From assembly GCA_934394595.1 (NCBI GenBank), contig CAKRRX010000007.1, positions 1-39,923 of the forward strand: 39,923 nt of DNA, given 5' to 3'. Source of the DNA: an uncultured Blautia sp. GTDB taxonomy: Bacteria; Bacillota; Clostridia; Lachnospirales; Lachnospiraceae. Under the pieces are notes generated by a model. The model searched no databases, had not been told where the DNA came from, and saw nothing but the letters and a program-made list of their open reading frames with translations. This document shows positions 24,903 through 34,003 of this stretch, in pieces; positions within the stretch are counted from its first letter, which is position 1, and each line of letters begins with the position of its first letter. The position numbers and the translations under genes were made by a program.

Positions 24903-26381
24903 ATGAAAAAGAACATCAGAAAGATAGTGATCTTTATGATTACTGCCATTTTGCTACTGCCTGCACTCCCCGTAGTCACACAGGCAGCCAGCAAAACCGT
25001 AATTTCTTTAAAACCCGGAAAAACCTATAAGTCCTATGATTTTACCGGAGATGCAAAGAAGGATAAATTTAAATATGTAACCTATCGGGGAAGTGATAGT
25101 AGCCTATATGCGAGAGTTTATATCAATGGAAAATATAAAAATGCCATAAATTTGGCCCAGGGAGGGGACTTATCTCTTTGCCGTGTCAGCAAGAAAAATG
25201 TTTTTCTTGTTGCATCATGCGGTTCTTTTGGAGGATCCCATTCTATATGTTATGTGTACAAAAATGGAAAGTTCCGAGATGTAACACCAGCTGCAAGATC
25301 AATGCTTGATTACAACTGGCCTGTCAAAGCATCCGGTGGTATGCTATATTTTCAATCTACATCTGGAAAGCATGCGTGGCTCTTTGCCAATTACAGCGCG
25401 CCCAGCTGTTATCTTAAATACAAAGCCTCCAACAAAAAGCTAAAGCTTGTTTCCCGATATGCAAGTGCATCCGGAACCTACAAAGCCACAAGGAGCTTTT
25501 ATACCAGCAATAAAGCAACTTCTATGAATTCCCGTGGTGTAATGGTAAGGTATGGCGATCTGGTAAAGGTACAGTCTATTTATCTTAATTCCCACGGAAG
25601 TGCAATGGTAAAATTATCGGTAAACGGAAAAACCGGCTGGATTCCTGATTATGGGCATGGATATCAAAATGTCGATCTTAAGGGCGCCCTGACTCCTGTT
25701 TCTTCTTATAGTAACACAGGCAGTAGCTCCAAGCCAACCTTTCAGGTTTCCTGCGGTGCAGCCGGATCCAAGACTCTTACTATGAATGTGTCATGCTCCA
25801 CAGGTGGAGTTATCACATGGAAAAGTTCTGACCCAAGTGTAGCAACGGTAGACAATAATGGAGTGATTACAGCCAAAAGCACCGGACCTGCCACCATCAC
25901 AGCCAGCGTAAAATATAATGGAAATACTTACTCTGTGTCAAAGATGATATATATAAGTTCAAAAAAACAGTATGGTGCATGGAGCAGCTGGTCCCTGACC
26001 CCTGCGTACAACAGTGCCTTCCAGCAGTTCAGAACCACAACCCTTTACAGATATTACTGCTTCTTATGTCCGGTATGTGGCGGGCGGGAACCTCTGCAGG
26101 GTACCAGCGACTGCCACCGCTATACTCTCACCCTGAACAACGGTGTTGTTGCGTGGTTTACCACTCCATATTCCGCAGCTAATTCTGCGCCATACAGCTA
26201 TGCTCCCTATAAAAGATACACCACTTCCCTGGGGGATGGCAAAAAATGGAATTTCAGCCTTGGAAATATCAACGATCATGCAGTAGGCACAAAAGATACA
26301 GATTCCGATGCAGTGGTGATTACTACCGGATACAGTACACGCAGCATTACTACCACTTACTATATCAGCTCCATCAGCTAA
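24903..26381 (+). CDS. Secreted SH3-like / Big_2 protein with C-terminal Cys-rich domain
   Basis: 492 residues. Signal peptide 1 to ~28 (ending TQAAS). Residues ~30-190 form a beta-rich N-terminal region (DFTGDAKKDKFKYVTY...). About 195-255 looks like a bacterial SH3 domain (GDLVKVQSIYL...GKTGWIPDY). About 278-352 is an Ig-like Big_2 domain (WKSSDPSVATVDNNGVIT). The C-terminal ~130 residues have YRYYCFLCPVCGGREP and a later DCHRY, possibly a metal site, then Tyr/Thr-rich strands. No anchor. GGAAAGGAAG precedes ATG. It may share the aroA transcript by proximity, but no functional link is evident. Confidence 0.87.
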   Translation: MKKNIRKIVIFMITAILLLPALPVVTQAASKTVISLKPGKTYKSYDFTGDAKKDKFKYVTYRGSDSSLYARVYINGKYKNAINLAQGGDLSLCRVSKKNVFLVASCGSFGGSHSICYVYKNGKFRDVTPAARSMLDYNWPVKASGGMLYFQSTSGKHAWLFANYSAPSCYLKYKASNKKLKLVSRYASASGTYKATRSFYTSNKATSMNSRGVMVRYGDLVKVQSIYLNSHGSAMVKLSVNGKTGWIPDYGHGYQNVDLKGALTPVSSYSNTGSSSKPTFQVSCGAAGSKTLTMNVSCSTGGVITWKSSDPSVATVDNNGVITAKSTGPATITASVKYNGNTYSVSKMIYISSKKQYGAWSSWSLTPAYNSAFQQFRTTTLYRYYCFLCPVCGGREPLQGTSDCHRYTLTLNNGVVAWFTTPYSAANSAPYSYAPYKRYTTSLGDGKKWNFSLGNINDHAVGTKDTDSDAVVITTGYSTRSITTTYYISSIS

Positions 26382-26440
26382 TTGCCCACCTGGCAGCATT
26401 ATAACAGCCAACCAAAACAGATCCTCATTTCAATTTTGAA

Positions 26441-26473
26441 GGCGGTTCCAGGAAATCTGGAATCGTCTTTTTT
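26441..26473 (+). terminator. Terminator after the SH3/Big_2 protein gene
   Basis: 11-bp stem with two G-U pairs (26441-26451 with 26457-26467), loop GAAAT, then TTTTTT. Confidence 0.87.
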
Positions 26474-26481
26474 CTTATTCT

Positions 26482-26803
26482 TTGTTAAATAATAATCACT
26501 TATATATAACTTATATTCGTGATATTAGCCATATTTTATTCGCATTTTTGCTTTCATTATATACACATTATCTATTTATCCATATTTTCCTTTCTGTGCA
26601 ATTTAAAAATACGTTTTATTCGTCTTTTAAATTCGTTATATTTTTAACATATATGACGAAGTTAAAAAACTTTCTAAAAACCTCTTTTTTTCTTCAAAAA
26701 AATAACGTATAATCCCACTGTAAGTTGTGGAACACTAAAACAAAGCGAAAAGAGGTCAGTCCGGACAAAAGAGTGGCTGATAACCAGAAAGGAGCCAAAA
26801 ATA
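26482..26803. other. AT-rich intergenic region upstream of the D-2-hydroxyacid dehydrogenase
   Basis: About 320 bases without a credible gene. The first ~220 bases are extremely AT-rich. Five TTCG cores in similar A/T contexts (26516, 26539, 26619, 26632 and, inverted, 26657) are notable. A TATAAT at 26708-26713 is the likely -10 of the dehydrogenase gene. Its leader runs from ~26720 to the AAAGGAG ribosome site. Confidence 0.6.
26708..26713 (+). promoter_or_regulatory. -10 element for the dehydrogenase gene
   Basis: TATAAT preceded by a T-rich -35 region of poor match (TTTTTT at 17 bases). Weak -35 plus repeated upstream motifs suggest activator control (inference). Confidence 0.55.
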
Positions 26804-27793
26804 ATGAAAATTTTATTTTACGGAACCAAAAATTATGACGAACAGTTTTTTGATAAACTTCTCCCTGAATTTCCAGGTATCGAGATCAAATTTATTGAGG
26901 CAAATATACATGAAGAAACTGCTTCCCTTGCAAAGGGATATGAAGCCATCTGTGCATTTGTAAATGCGGACCTTGGCGCTACTGTTATTGAAGAATTGCA
27001 TCAGCAGGGTGTGAAACTGATCCTGATGCGCTGTGCCGGATACAATAATGTAGATCTGAAAACTGCACAGAAATACGGCATTAAGGTTCTCCGCGTACCT
27101 GGCTATTCCCCGGAGGCTGTAGCAGAGCATGCAATGGCACTGGCACTTACCGCCAACCGCCATACTCATAAAGCTTACATCAAGTGCCGTGAAAATAACT
27201 TCACTTTAAATGGTCTGATGGGTGTAAACCTTTACAAAAAGACAGCCGGAATCATCGGAACCGGTAAGATCGGACAGGCTATGGCAAGAATCTGCAAGGG
27301 ATTTGGCATGCGTGTGATCGCATATGATCTTTTCCCTAACAAAAACCTGGATTTCCTGGAATATGTTTCCCTGGATGAGCTGCTGGCTACCAGTGATCTG
27401 ATCAGCCTTCACTGCCCGCTGACAGATGAAACTAAGCATATTATCAACGAAAAGACCATTGCACAGATGAAGGATGGCGTAATCCTGGTAAATACTTCCC
27501 GAGGCGGTCTGATCAAAACGGAGGATCTAATTTCCGGTATCCGCGATCATAAATTCTTTGCTGTCGGACTTGACGTATATGAGGAAGAGTCTGACTATGT
27601 ATTCGAAGATCTGTCTGAGAGCATTATGCAGACTTCCCTGATCCAGCGTCTGCTTTCTTTCCCGAATGTAACCATGACTTCCCACCAGGGATTCTTTACA
27701 GAAGAGGCGCTGACCAATATTGCAGAGACGACCATGGAAAATGCCCGGTCTTATATGAATGGGGAAGAGCTGAAAAATGAAGTGCTGAAATGA
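26804..27793 (+). CDS. D-2-hydroxyacid dehydrogenase, D-lactate dehydrogenase type
   Basis: 329 residues. NAD-linked reductase, most likely pyruvate to D-lactate for fermentative NADH reoxidation. Substrate/hinge region RCAGYNNVDL and VPGYSPEAVAEHAM; Rossmann motif GIIGTGKIGQAMARI; catalytic Arg in NTSRGGL, Glu in DVYEEE and His in SHQGF, all present. These motifs match the LdhA/VanH branch rather than 3-phosphoglycerate dehydrogenase; no ACT domain. AAAGGAG precedes the ATG. Exact substrate is inferred. Confidence 0.9.
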   Translation: MKILFYGTKNYDEQFFDKLLPEFPGIEIKFIEANIHEETASLAKGYEAICAFVNADLGATVIEELHQQGVKLILMRCAGYNNVDLKTAQKYGIKVLRVPGYSPEAVAEHAMALALTANRHTHKAYIKCRENNFTLNGLMGVNLYKKTAGIIGTGKIGQAMARICKGFGMRVIAYDLFPNKNLDFLEYVSLDELLATSDLISLHCPLTDETKHIINEKTIAQMKDGVILVNTSRGGLIKTEDLISGIRDHKFFAVGLDVYEEESDYVFEDLSESIMQTSLIQRLLSFPNVTMTSHQGFFTEEALTNIAETTMENARSYMNGEELKNEVLK

Positions 27794-27826
27794 TCTGCTT
27801 AGGAATACCCGTGGTTCATATGCTTT

Positions 27827-27846
27827 GAGTTTATGAAAACTCTTTT
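27827..27846 (+). terminator. Weak terminator after the dehydrogenase
   Basis: GAGTTT / ATGA loop / AAACTC, then TTTTCT. Only a 6-bp AT-rich stem. Confidence 0.45.
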
Positions 27847-27847
27847 C

Positions 27848-27879
27848 TAGAGTGTGTTTGAAAAGGCTTTCTACAAGAT
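27848..27879 (+). repeat. Composite intergenic repeat after the dehydrogenase
   Basis: TAGAGTGTGTTTG (27848-27860) directly followed by AAAAGGCTTTCTACAAGAT (27861-27879). The first half recurs at 18568 and 33988, the second at 23501. Confidence 0.55.
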
Positions 27880-27884
27880 GTGCA

Positions 27885-28778
27885 TTACAATTTGCGGGAG
27901 AGTTTGCCCGGGTTGCATCCGAATCTTCTGCAAAATGCACTGGCAAAGCGGCTGGGATTGCTGAATCCGACGATTTCTGCTATCTGAGTCATGGAATACT
28001 GGCCGCTTTGTACCAGGTGCAAGCTTTTATTGGCACGGTATTCTTCCAGATAACGGGTGATCGTCTTTCCGGTCATTTTTTTGAAAAGACGGCAGCAGAC
28101 TTCTTTTGATAAATGGATCTGGTCTGCAAGCTCCTGAAGGGAGATTACTTCGGCAAAATGTGTATTAAGATAATTCAGCATTATTTCCAGCCGTTCCAGT
28201 TCCAGCTGGTTTGCCGGAACAAATTTTGTCAACTCCTGCCTATGTTCATACAGGAGCATGCCAAATGCCTCACATAGAAGTCCCTTGATCTTCAGTTCAT
28301 AACAGAATGCTTTCTGGTCAAAGGCTTCTTCTACCTGATTTAATTTCTGTATAATTTCTGTTTCTTTTCCTTCTGCCCCAGTCAGATGAATACAAGGAAC
28401 TGCTGAATTTTGTAAAAATGGCCGAAAACAGTTCCGCTCAACATCGCTTCCGAAATCGCCATACAAAAAATCTGGTCTTACAAGGATCGTACTATATCGG
28501 ACATGTGCATTTCCCAGTGAGCTACAGCTGTGGGGCACATTTCGATTCAGTAAGAATCCTTCTCCAGGTCTGACTCTGTAATTTTTCTGATAAACTTGAA
28601 AAAAAGCTTCCCCTTCTCTTAAAAGATTGATTTCCAGATCATTGTGCCAGTGAATCGGAACATGTTTGCCTTCAAAAGACCAGAGATCATCATGATTCAC
28701 TGTCATCGGAAAGGTTTCTGTTCCATGTGCCTCTAGTTCTCTTCTGGCACTGTCTACCAGGATTTTTCTTTTTGCCAT
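27885..28778 (-). CDS. AraC-family transcriptional regulator
   Basis: 297 residues. N-terminal cupin-like sensing domain (HWHNDLEINLLREGEAFFQV; RPGEGFLLNRNVPHS), middle helical linker, and a C-terminal double helix-turn-helix (about 198-297) with LSLQEL-type opening ISLQELADQIHLSKEVCCRLFK spread over 211-232 and the second helix pair MTQIAEIVGFSNPSRFASAF. The ATG at 28778 has GGAG 9 bases upstream; an ATG five codons earlier (28793) has AAAGGG only 3 bases away and is the alternative start. Divergent from the MATE exporter gene, the classic layout for a local regulator. Inducer unknown. Confidence 0.9.
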   Translation of the reverse strand: MAKRKILVDSARRELEAHGTETFPMTVNHDDLWSFEGKHVPIHWHNDLEINLLREGEAFFQVYQKNYRVRPGEGFLLNRNVPHSCSSLGNAHVRYSTILVRPDFLYGDFGSDVERNCFRPFLQNSAVPCIHLTGAEGKETEIIQKLNQVEEAFDQKAFCYELKIKGLLCEAFGMLLYEHRQELTKFVPANQLELERLEIMLNYLNTHFAEVISLQELADQIHLSKEVCCRLFKKMTGKTITRYLEEYRANKSLHLVQSGQYSMTQIAEIVGFSNPSRFASAFCRRFGCNPGKLSRKL

Positions 28779-28879
28779 CTTTTCATTCTCCATTTTCCCT
28801 TTGCCTTTCCATATTCCATTTGGTCAATATCTGTATCACAAACAACAATACCGGAATCGCATTTTGCCTGAGACTTCTC

Positions 28880-28885
28880 TATAAT
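28880..28885 (+). promoter_or_regulatory. -10 element of the MATE gene
   Basis: TATAAT in the 152-base araC/MATE intergenic region, without a good -35 at 16-18 bases; consistent with activation by an AraC-type factor, but not shown. Confidence 0.45.
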
Positions 28886-28930
28886 GTTCCCTGCAATAAA
28901 AAGCACGCAATATTACAAGGAGGTTCTCTT

Positions 28931-30268
28931 ATGTCCAGACAAAAATCAAAAGAGATGGATCTCACTGTCGGAAATCCATTCTGGTCATTATTAAAATTTG
29001 CAATTCCGGTTATTCTCGGAAATTTGTTTCAGCTTTTTTATACACTTGCTGACTCTGTAATCGTCGGCAAAACGCTGGGGGCAAAATCCCTTGCAGCAGT
29101 GGGCGCCACCAGCATCATTATTTATTTTGTTTTCTGTTTTATCAATGGTTTTACAGGAGGATTTGGAATCTGTCTCGGGCAAAGATGCGGAGCGAAGGAT
29201 GAAAAAGGCATGCGAAAAAGTGTGGCAGCTTCCACTCTTCTCAGTATTATTTTTACAGTTATACTAACTTTGATCTGCTGTCTTCTGTCCCATCAGATTC
29301 TCAGATGGATGCAGATTCCAACGGATATCTCCGGCGAAGCTTATGATTATATGTTTGTGGTTCTTCTTGGAACAGGAGCAACTGTTTTTTACAATATGAT
29401 TTCGAACATGCTCCGTGCTTTGGGTGACAGCAAAACGCCCCTTTATTTTCTGGTGTTTTCTTCTATCCTGAATATTTTCCTGGATATCCTGTTTATTGTA
29501 CCATTCCGCATGGGAGTGGCCGGTGCAGCCTGGGCAACGATCCTTTCCCAGTTTCTTTCTGCCCTGCTCAGTCTGATCGTCGGACTGAAAAATTTCCCGG
29601 TGCTGCATCTGCAGCGTGAAGATTTTCATGATCTTAAAGGAATGATTCAACTGCATCTGAAAACAGGTTTTCCTATGGGATTCCAAATGTCTGTAATGTG
29701 TATTGGTCAGCTGGCCATGCAGACTGTTGTGAACTCTCTTGGTACTGCCGCAGTCGCAGGTTATACCGCCGCTTCCAAAGCCGACCAGCTTTCCGTCCTC
29801 GTAAACAATGCCATGATGACCGCGATTTCCAACTATGTCGCCCAGAATTTTGGTGCAGGAAAAAGAGGCCGTATCCGTCAGGGTGTGCGGGCCTGTCTCA
29901 TCCAGACAGAAGGTTTCAATCTGATCATGTGTATCGGTATTTTGCTTCTGCGTCACCCCATCGTACAAATGTTTTTATCCGATCCTACAAAGGAAATTTA
30001 TCATTATTCCGACATGTATCTGACAGTTGTAGCGCCGTTTTATTTCATTCTTGGCCTGCTTGCCGTTTACCGGACTTCTATCCAGAGTATGCAAAATGGT
30101 CGGGCTCCTTTCGCAGCCTGCATGATCGAACTGGTTATGCGTATTGCCGCTACAGTAGGTCTCTCTGGTGTCATTGGCTACACTTCCGTCTGCATTGCCA
30201 GCCCTCTTGCCTGGTTCGGAGCCTGCTCCCTGCTTGTTCCAGTCTATTATAAGATGATGCGCAGTTAA
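28931..30268 (+). CDS. MATE-family efflux transporter
   Basis: 445 residues, about 12 membrane helices in two six-helix halves. The N-terminal pattern MDLTVGNPFWSLLKFAIPVILGN and LADSVIVGKTLGAKSLAAVG is typical of the DinF/NorM-like MATE proteins of Clostridia. These are Na+- or H+-driven exporters of cationic drugs or metabolites; the substrate cannot be read from sequence. The start has AAGGAGG 8 bases upstream; an in-frame extension to 28727 overlaps the divergent regulator and is not used. It converges with nfo, 9 bases apart, with no visible terminator between them. Confidence 0.93.
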   Translation: MSRQKSKEMDLTVGNPFWSLLKFAIPVILGNLFQLFYTLADSVIVGKTLGAKSLAAVGATSIIIYFVFCFINGFTGGFGICLGQRCGAKDEKGMRKSVAASTLLSIIFTVILTLICCLLSHQILRWMQIPTDISGEAYDYMFVVLLGTGATVFYNMISNMLRALGDSKTPLYFLVFSSILNIFLDILFIVPFRMGVAGAAWATILSQFLSALLSLIVGLKNFPVLHLQREDFHDLKGMIQLHLKTGFPMGFQMSVMCIGQLAMQTVVNSLGTAAVAGYTAASKADQLSVLVNNAMMTAISNYVAQNFGAGKRGRIRQGVRACLIQTEGFNLIMCIGILLLRHPIVQMFLSDPTKEIYHYSDMYLTVVAPFYFILGLLAVYRTSIQSMQNGRAPFAACMIELVMRIAATVGLSGVIGYTSVCIASPLAWFGACSLLVPVYYKMMRS

Positions 30269-30277
30269 GAATGGATG

Positions 30278-31111
30278 TTACTCACCATATCTCTCCCTCA
30301 GAAGTGCGATTTCCCTTTTCCATCCCTCGTCGTCATTTGGAGTCTCCAGGATAAAGGGCTTTCCATCCAGTGACGGGTGACGGATCACACGCACCAAGGC
30401 GTCCAGACCGATCTGTCCCTCGCCGATCCTGGCGTGGCGGTCTTTGTGGCTTCCCAGTCCATTCAGGCTGTCATTGAGATGAATGGCTTTCAGATGTTCC
30501 ATTCCGATCACACGGTCAAATTCAGCCAGCACTCCATCCAGGTCGTTTACAATATCATATCCTCCATCCCATATATGGCAGGTATCCAGACAGATTCCAA
30601 GTTTCTCTCTTTTTTCTACCAGATCCATGATTTCACGAAGCTCTTCAAAGTGGCTTCCCACTTCTGAGCCTTTTCCAGACATGGTCTCCAAAAGCACAGT
30701 AGTAGTCTGCTCCTTTGTCAGCACTGCATTTAACACTTCTGCGATCTTCTGGATTCCCACTTCGATTCCCTGCCCCACATGGCTTCCGGGATGAAAATTA
30801 TAATAATTTCCAGGGGTATATTCCATACGCTTCAGATCGTCTGCAAAGGTTTCCCGGGCAAAATCCCGGAGATCTTCTTTGGCTGCACAGGCATTTAAGG
30901 TATATGGCGCATGGGCAACGATTTTGCCAAATTTATGCTCCTGGGCAATTTCAAGAAATCTGGACACATCTTCCGGATCAATTGCCTTGGCATTCCCTCC
31001 CCTTGGATTCCGGGTAAAAAATGCGAAGGTGTTGCCGCCGTTTTTTACCATTTGACGGCCCATAGCTGCATAACCTTTGGAAGATGAAGTATGATTTCCT
31101 ATATATAGCAT
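30278..31111 (-). CDS. nfo: Deoxyribonuclease IV (AP endonuclease)
   Basis: Cleaves DNA 5' to abasic sites in base excision repair. 277 residues, TIM-barrel family with the zinc ligands in order: [55 protein letters not shown]. Start [13 protein letters not shown] has AGGAGG 8 bases upstream; the nine extra codons of the frame are not used. It has its own promoter at 31151-31178. Confidence 0.97.
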   Translation of the reverse strand: MLYIGNHTSSSKGYAAMGRQMVKNGGNTFAFFTRNPRGGNAKAIDPEDVSRFLEIAQEHKFGKIVAHAPYTLNACAAKEDLRDFARETFADDLKRMEYTPGNYYNFHPGSHVGQGIEVGIQKIAEVLNAVLTKEQTTTVLLETMSGKGSEVGSHFEELREIMDLVEKREKLGICLDTCHIWDGGYDIVNDLDGVLAEFDRVIGMEHLKAIHLNDSLNGLGSHKDRHARIGEGQIGLDALVRVIRHPSLDGKPFILETPNDDEGWKREIALLRERYGE

Positions 31112-31150
31112 AATGTTTTCCTCCTGATTTTCTACCAAAAAGTTGCTTCT

Positions 31151-31178
31151 ATTTTACCATTTTATCTTCCTTTTTCAA
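31151..31178 (-). promoter_or_regulatory. nfo promoter
   Basis: TTGAAA (31173-31178), 16-base spacer and TAAAAT (31151-31156). Only 8 bases separate its -35 from that of the divergent transporter promoter. Confidence 0.75.
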
Positions 31179-31186
31179 GATATTTA

Positions 31187-31215
31187 TTGACGAAAATCAC
31201 TTTTCTTTCTATACT
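31187..31215 (+). promoter_or_regulatory. Promoter of the NSS transporter gene
   Basis: TTGACG (31187-31192), 17-base spacer and TATACT (31210-31215), with an ~80-base leader. Confidence 0.8.
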
Positions 31216-31300
31216 ATTGAACAGGTATGTTCTTCTGCAAAAGCGAGTCAGCTCTGTTTGTTTGCAGAGTTCATCCATATAATAAAGGAAGGAAAGTATT

Positions 31301-32674
31301 ATGAAAGAACGTGAAAAGTTTTCATCCAGGCTTGGATTTATTCTAATCTCAGCCGGCTGCGCCATCGGTATCGGCAATGTATGGCGCTTCCCTTATATCA
31401 CAGGCCAGTACGGCGGCGCTGCCTTTGTGCTGATCTATCTTTTGTTCCTGGTTATCCTTGGCCTGCCCATTATGGTTATGGAATTTTCAGTAGGACGTGC
31501 AAGCCGCAAGTCCGCAGCCAGAAGCTTCCATCTTCTCGAGCCACAAGGAACCAAATGGCATCTCTATAGTTATGGTGCCATGCTTGGCAACTATATGCTG
31601 ATGATGTTTTACACCACAGTAGGCGGATGGATGCTGGCATATTTCTTTAAAATGGCCACCGGAACCTTCTCAGGCATGGACACCGAAGCAGTAGGCAATG
31701 TATTCAACACCATGCTCTCCAATCCCGGAGAAATGACCTTCTGGATGGTGATCGTCACTGCATTTGGCTTTGGCACCTGCTGCATGGGACTGCAAAAAGG
31801 TGTTGAGCGTATTACAAAAGTCATGATGGTTTGTCTTCTCACTATTATGGTGGTTCTCTGTATAAAGAGCTGTACTCTTCCAGGAGCCATTGAGGGAATC
31901 AAATTTTATCTGCTTCCGGATTTTGGACGTCTGAAAGAAAACGGTCTGCTTTCCGGCATCTATGCTGCCATGGGACAAGCTTTCTTCACCTTAAGCCTTG
32001 GCATCGGTGCTATGGCTATTTTCGGAAGCTATATTGATAAAGGCCGCAGCCTTATGGGCGAATCCATTCAGATCGGGATTCTGGATACTTTCGTAGCTCT
32101 GATGGCAGGTTTGATCATCTTCCCTGCATGCTTTGCTTACAATGTAAGTCCTACTCAGGGTGTTGGTCTTGTATTTGTCACTCTGCCAAACATGTTCAAC
32201 CAGATGATGGGCGGACGTTTCTGGGGCGCACTGTTCTTTATCTTTATGACCTTTGCAGCTCTTTCCACCATCATTGCCGTATTTGAAAACATCTTAAGCT
32301 TCGCAATGGATCTGTGGGGATGGAGCCGTAAAAAAGCAGTTGTGGTAAACAGCATTGCTATTTTCATCCTGTCCATGCCATGTATCCTTGGCTTTAATGT
32401 GTGGAGCGGCTTTCAGCCTCTTGGGGCAGGCTCTACTATTCAGGATCTGGAGGATTTCATTATTTCCAACAATCTTCTTCCTCTTGGAAGCCTTGTTTAT
32501 CTGCTGTTCTGTGTCACCCGTTACGGATGGGGATGGGACAACTTCATCAAAGAAGCAGACACCGGAAATGGAATCAAATTCCCGAAATGGGCACGACCGT
32601 ACCTTACTTACGTACTGCCTCTTATTGTTCTGCTGATTTTTGTAATGGGGTATTACGACAAATTCTTTGCCTGA
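31301..32674 (+). CDS. Sodium-dependent transporter, NSS (SNF) family
   Basis: 457 residues, about 11-12 membrane helices with the LeuT fold. TM1 carries the unwound Na+/substrate site AIGIGNVWRFPY. Later landmarks are YTTVGGWMLAYF, the extracellular loop, and FMTFAALSTIIAVFEN (TM8 region). Bacterial members take up amino acids such as tryptophan, tyrosine or leucine with Na+; the substrate here is unknown. Charged N- and short C-terminus are normal. AAGGAAGGAAAG precedes ATG. A CapA-family gene starts 35 bases after the stop, probably on the same transcript. Confidence 0.94.
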   Translation: MKEREKFSSRLGFILISAGCAIGIGNVWRFPYITGQYGGAAFVLIYLLFLVILGLPIMVMEFSVGRASRKSAARSFHLLEPQGTKWHLYSYGAMLGNYMLMMFYTTVGGWMLAYFFKMATGTFSGMDTEAVGNVFNTMLSNPGEMTFWMVIVTAFGFGTCCMGLQKGVERITKVMMVCLLTIMVVLCIKSCTLPGAIEGIKFYLLPDFGRLKENGLLSGIYAAMGQAFFTLSLGIGAMAIFGSYIDKGRSLMGESIQIGILDTFVALMAGLIIFPACFAYNVSPTQGVGLVFVTLPNMFNQMMGGRFWGALFFIFMTFAALSTIIAVFENILSFAMDLWGWSRKKAVVVNSIAIFILSMPCILGFNVWSGFQPLGAGSTIQDLEDFIISNNLLPLGSLVYLLFCVTRYGWGWDNFIKEADTGNGIKFPKWARPYLTYVLPLIVLLIFVMGYYDKFFA

Positions 32675-32708
32675 ATAACGTTATCTCCCCTTTCTAAGGA
32701 GTAGAAGT

Positions 32709-33932
32709 ATGCAAAAGAAAAAAAATATTAATAAGAAATCAAAATACTACCGCCAAAAACAGGTAAGGATGCAAAAAATCTGCATAATAGGCCTTGTTTT
32801 GTTGCTTGCAGTACTGATCCTGCTCATCCAAAGCTGTGCGTCAGGAAGTAAAAAAGCCAGTTCTTCCAATGTGAAGACTTCTTCGGACAGCGCATCTTCC
32901 AAAAACGAGACGTCCGATGGTTCCTCTACTTTAACAGCGGATTCCTCTTCCGATCCAGAGGGTGATACTTCCGATTCTCAGTCAGAAACAGACGCCAGCA
33001 CCTCAAAAGCCTCCCATGACACACCAGTTTCCCTTACTGTCAGTGTAGTTGGAGACTGCACCCTTGGTACAGACGAAAATTTTGATTACAGCACCAGCCT
33101 GAATGCTTATTTTGAGAACTATGGGAAAGAATATTTTTTCCAGAATGTAAAGAGTATTTTTGAGGCAGATGATCTGACAATTGCCAATAATGAGGGAACT
33201 TTCACAGACAGCTATGACCGTGAGGACAAAACCTTTGCATTTAAAGCTCCAGCCTCCTTTGCCGGAATCTATTCCTGTAGTTCTGTGGAAGCTGTTAATA
33301 CAGCCAACAACCACAGCCATGATTATGGAGAGCAGAGCTTCCAGGATACCATGGATGCCCTGGATGCAGAAGGAGTCATCCATTTTGGCTATGACGAAAC
33401 AGCTGTGATGGATATAAAAGGAGTTAAGGTGGGACTTGTAGGAATTTATGAGTTAAACGACCACCTGGAACGAGAGCAGCAGTTGAAAGATAATATTGCT
33501 AAAGTAAAAGAGGATGGCGCTGAACTGATCATCGTGATTTTCCACTGGGGAAATGAAAAGGAAACAGTTCCGGATTCCAACCAGACCACACTTGGACATC
33601 TTGCCATCGACCTGGGTGCAGATCTGGTATGTGGACATCACCCTCATGTACTTCAGGGTATTGAAGAATACAAGGGGAAAAACATTGTCTACAGTCTGGG
33701 AAATTTCTGCTTTGGTGGAAACAGTTACCCCAGTGATATGGACAGTATGATCTTCCAGCAAACCTTCACCATCACGGACAATGGTGTAAAGGAAGATAAT
33801 GTGACCAACATCATTCCATGCTCTATCTCCTCTGCATATGGCTATAATAATTATCAGCCAACACCGGCTGAAGGGGATGAAAAGACCCGGATCATGGAGA
33901 AGATTCAGGAGAGAAGTTCCTGGATCGGATGA
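32709..33932 (+). CDS. CapA-family protein, membrane-anchored
   Basis: 407 residues. Basic N-terminus and one membrane segment (~23-40, ending LLIQSCASG; the Cys is a possible but atypical lipobox), then a low-complexity Ser/Asp/Thr linker (~45-103). A CapA/PGA_cap domain of the metallophosphatase fold follows (~108-385): SVVGDCTLG, TIANNEGTF, NTANNHSHDYG, IFHWGNEKE, CGHHPHVLQGIE, YSLGNFCFGG. Family members act in poly-gamma-glutamate capsule synthesis in Bacillus, but most Clostridial copies have no known capsule locus, and none is visible here. TAAGGAG is 8 bases before ATG. Confidence 0.9.
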   Translation: MQKKKNINKKSKYYRQKQVRMQKICIIGLVLLLAVLILLIQSCASGSKKASSSNVKTSSDSASSKNETSDGSSTLTADSSSDPEGDTSDSQSETDASTSKASHDTPVSLTVSVVGDCTLGTDENFDYSTSLNAYFENYGKEYFFQNVKSIFEADDLTIANNEGTFTDSYDREDKTFAFKAPASFAGIYSCSSVEAVNTANNHSHDYGEQSFQDTMDALDAEGVIHFGYDETAVMDIKGVKVGLVGIYELNDHLEREQQLKDNIAKVKEDGAELIIVIFHWGNEKETVPDSNQTTLGHLAIDLGADLVCGHHPHVLQGIEEYKGKNIVYSLGNFCFGGNSYPSDMDSMIFQQTFTITDNGVKEDNVTNIIPCSISSAYGYNNYQPTPAEGDEKTRIMEKIQERSSWIG

Positions 33933-33987
33933 GAAAATTCTAAATTATCGGATGAAAAAATTCCAAATTACATGTATAAAAAAGCAC

Positions 33988-34000
33988 CAAACACGCTCTA
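33988..34000 (-). repeat. Copy C of dispersed TAGAGYGTGTTTG element
   Basis: TAGAGCGTGTTTG on the minus strand, just beyond the queA terminator and in the same orientation as queA. Confidence 0.5.
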
Positions 34001-34003
34001 AAA

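Noticed and set aside
26725..26745. Rex-like site (TTGT…ACAA) before the dehydrogenase gene
   Set aside because: Arms are not palindromic beyond four bases and the spacing is one base off the usual site.
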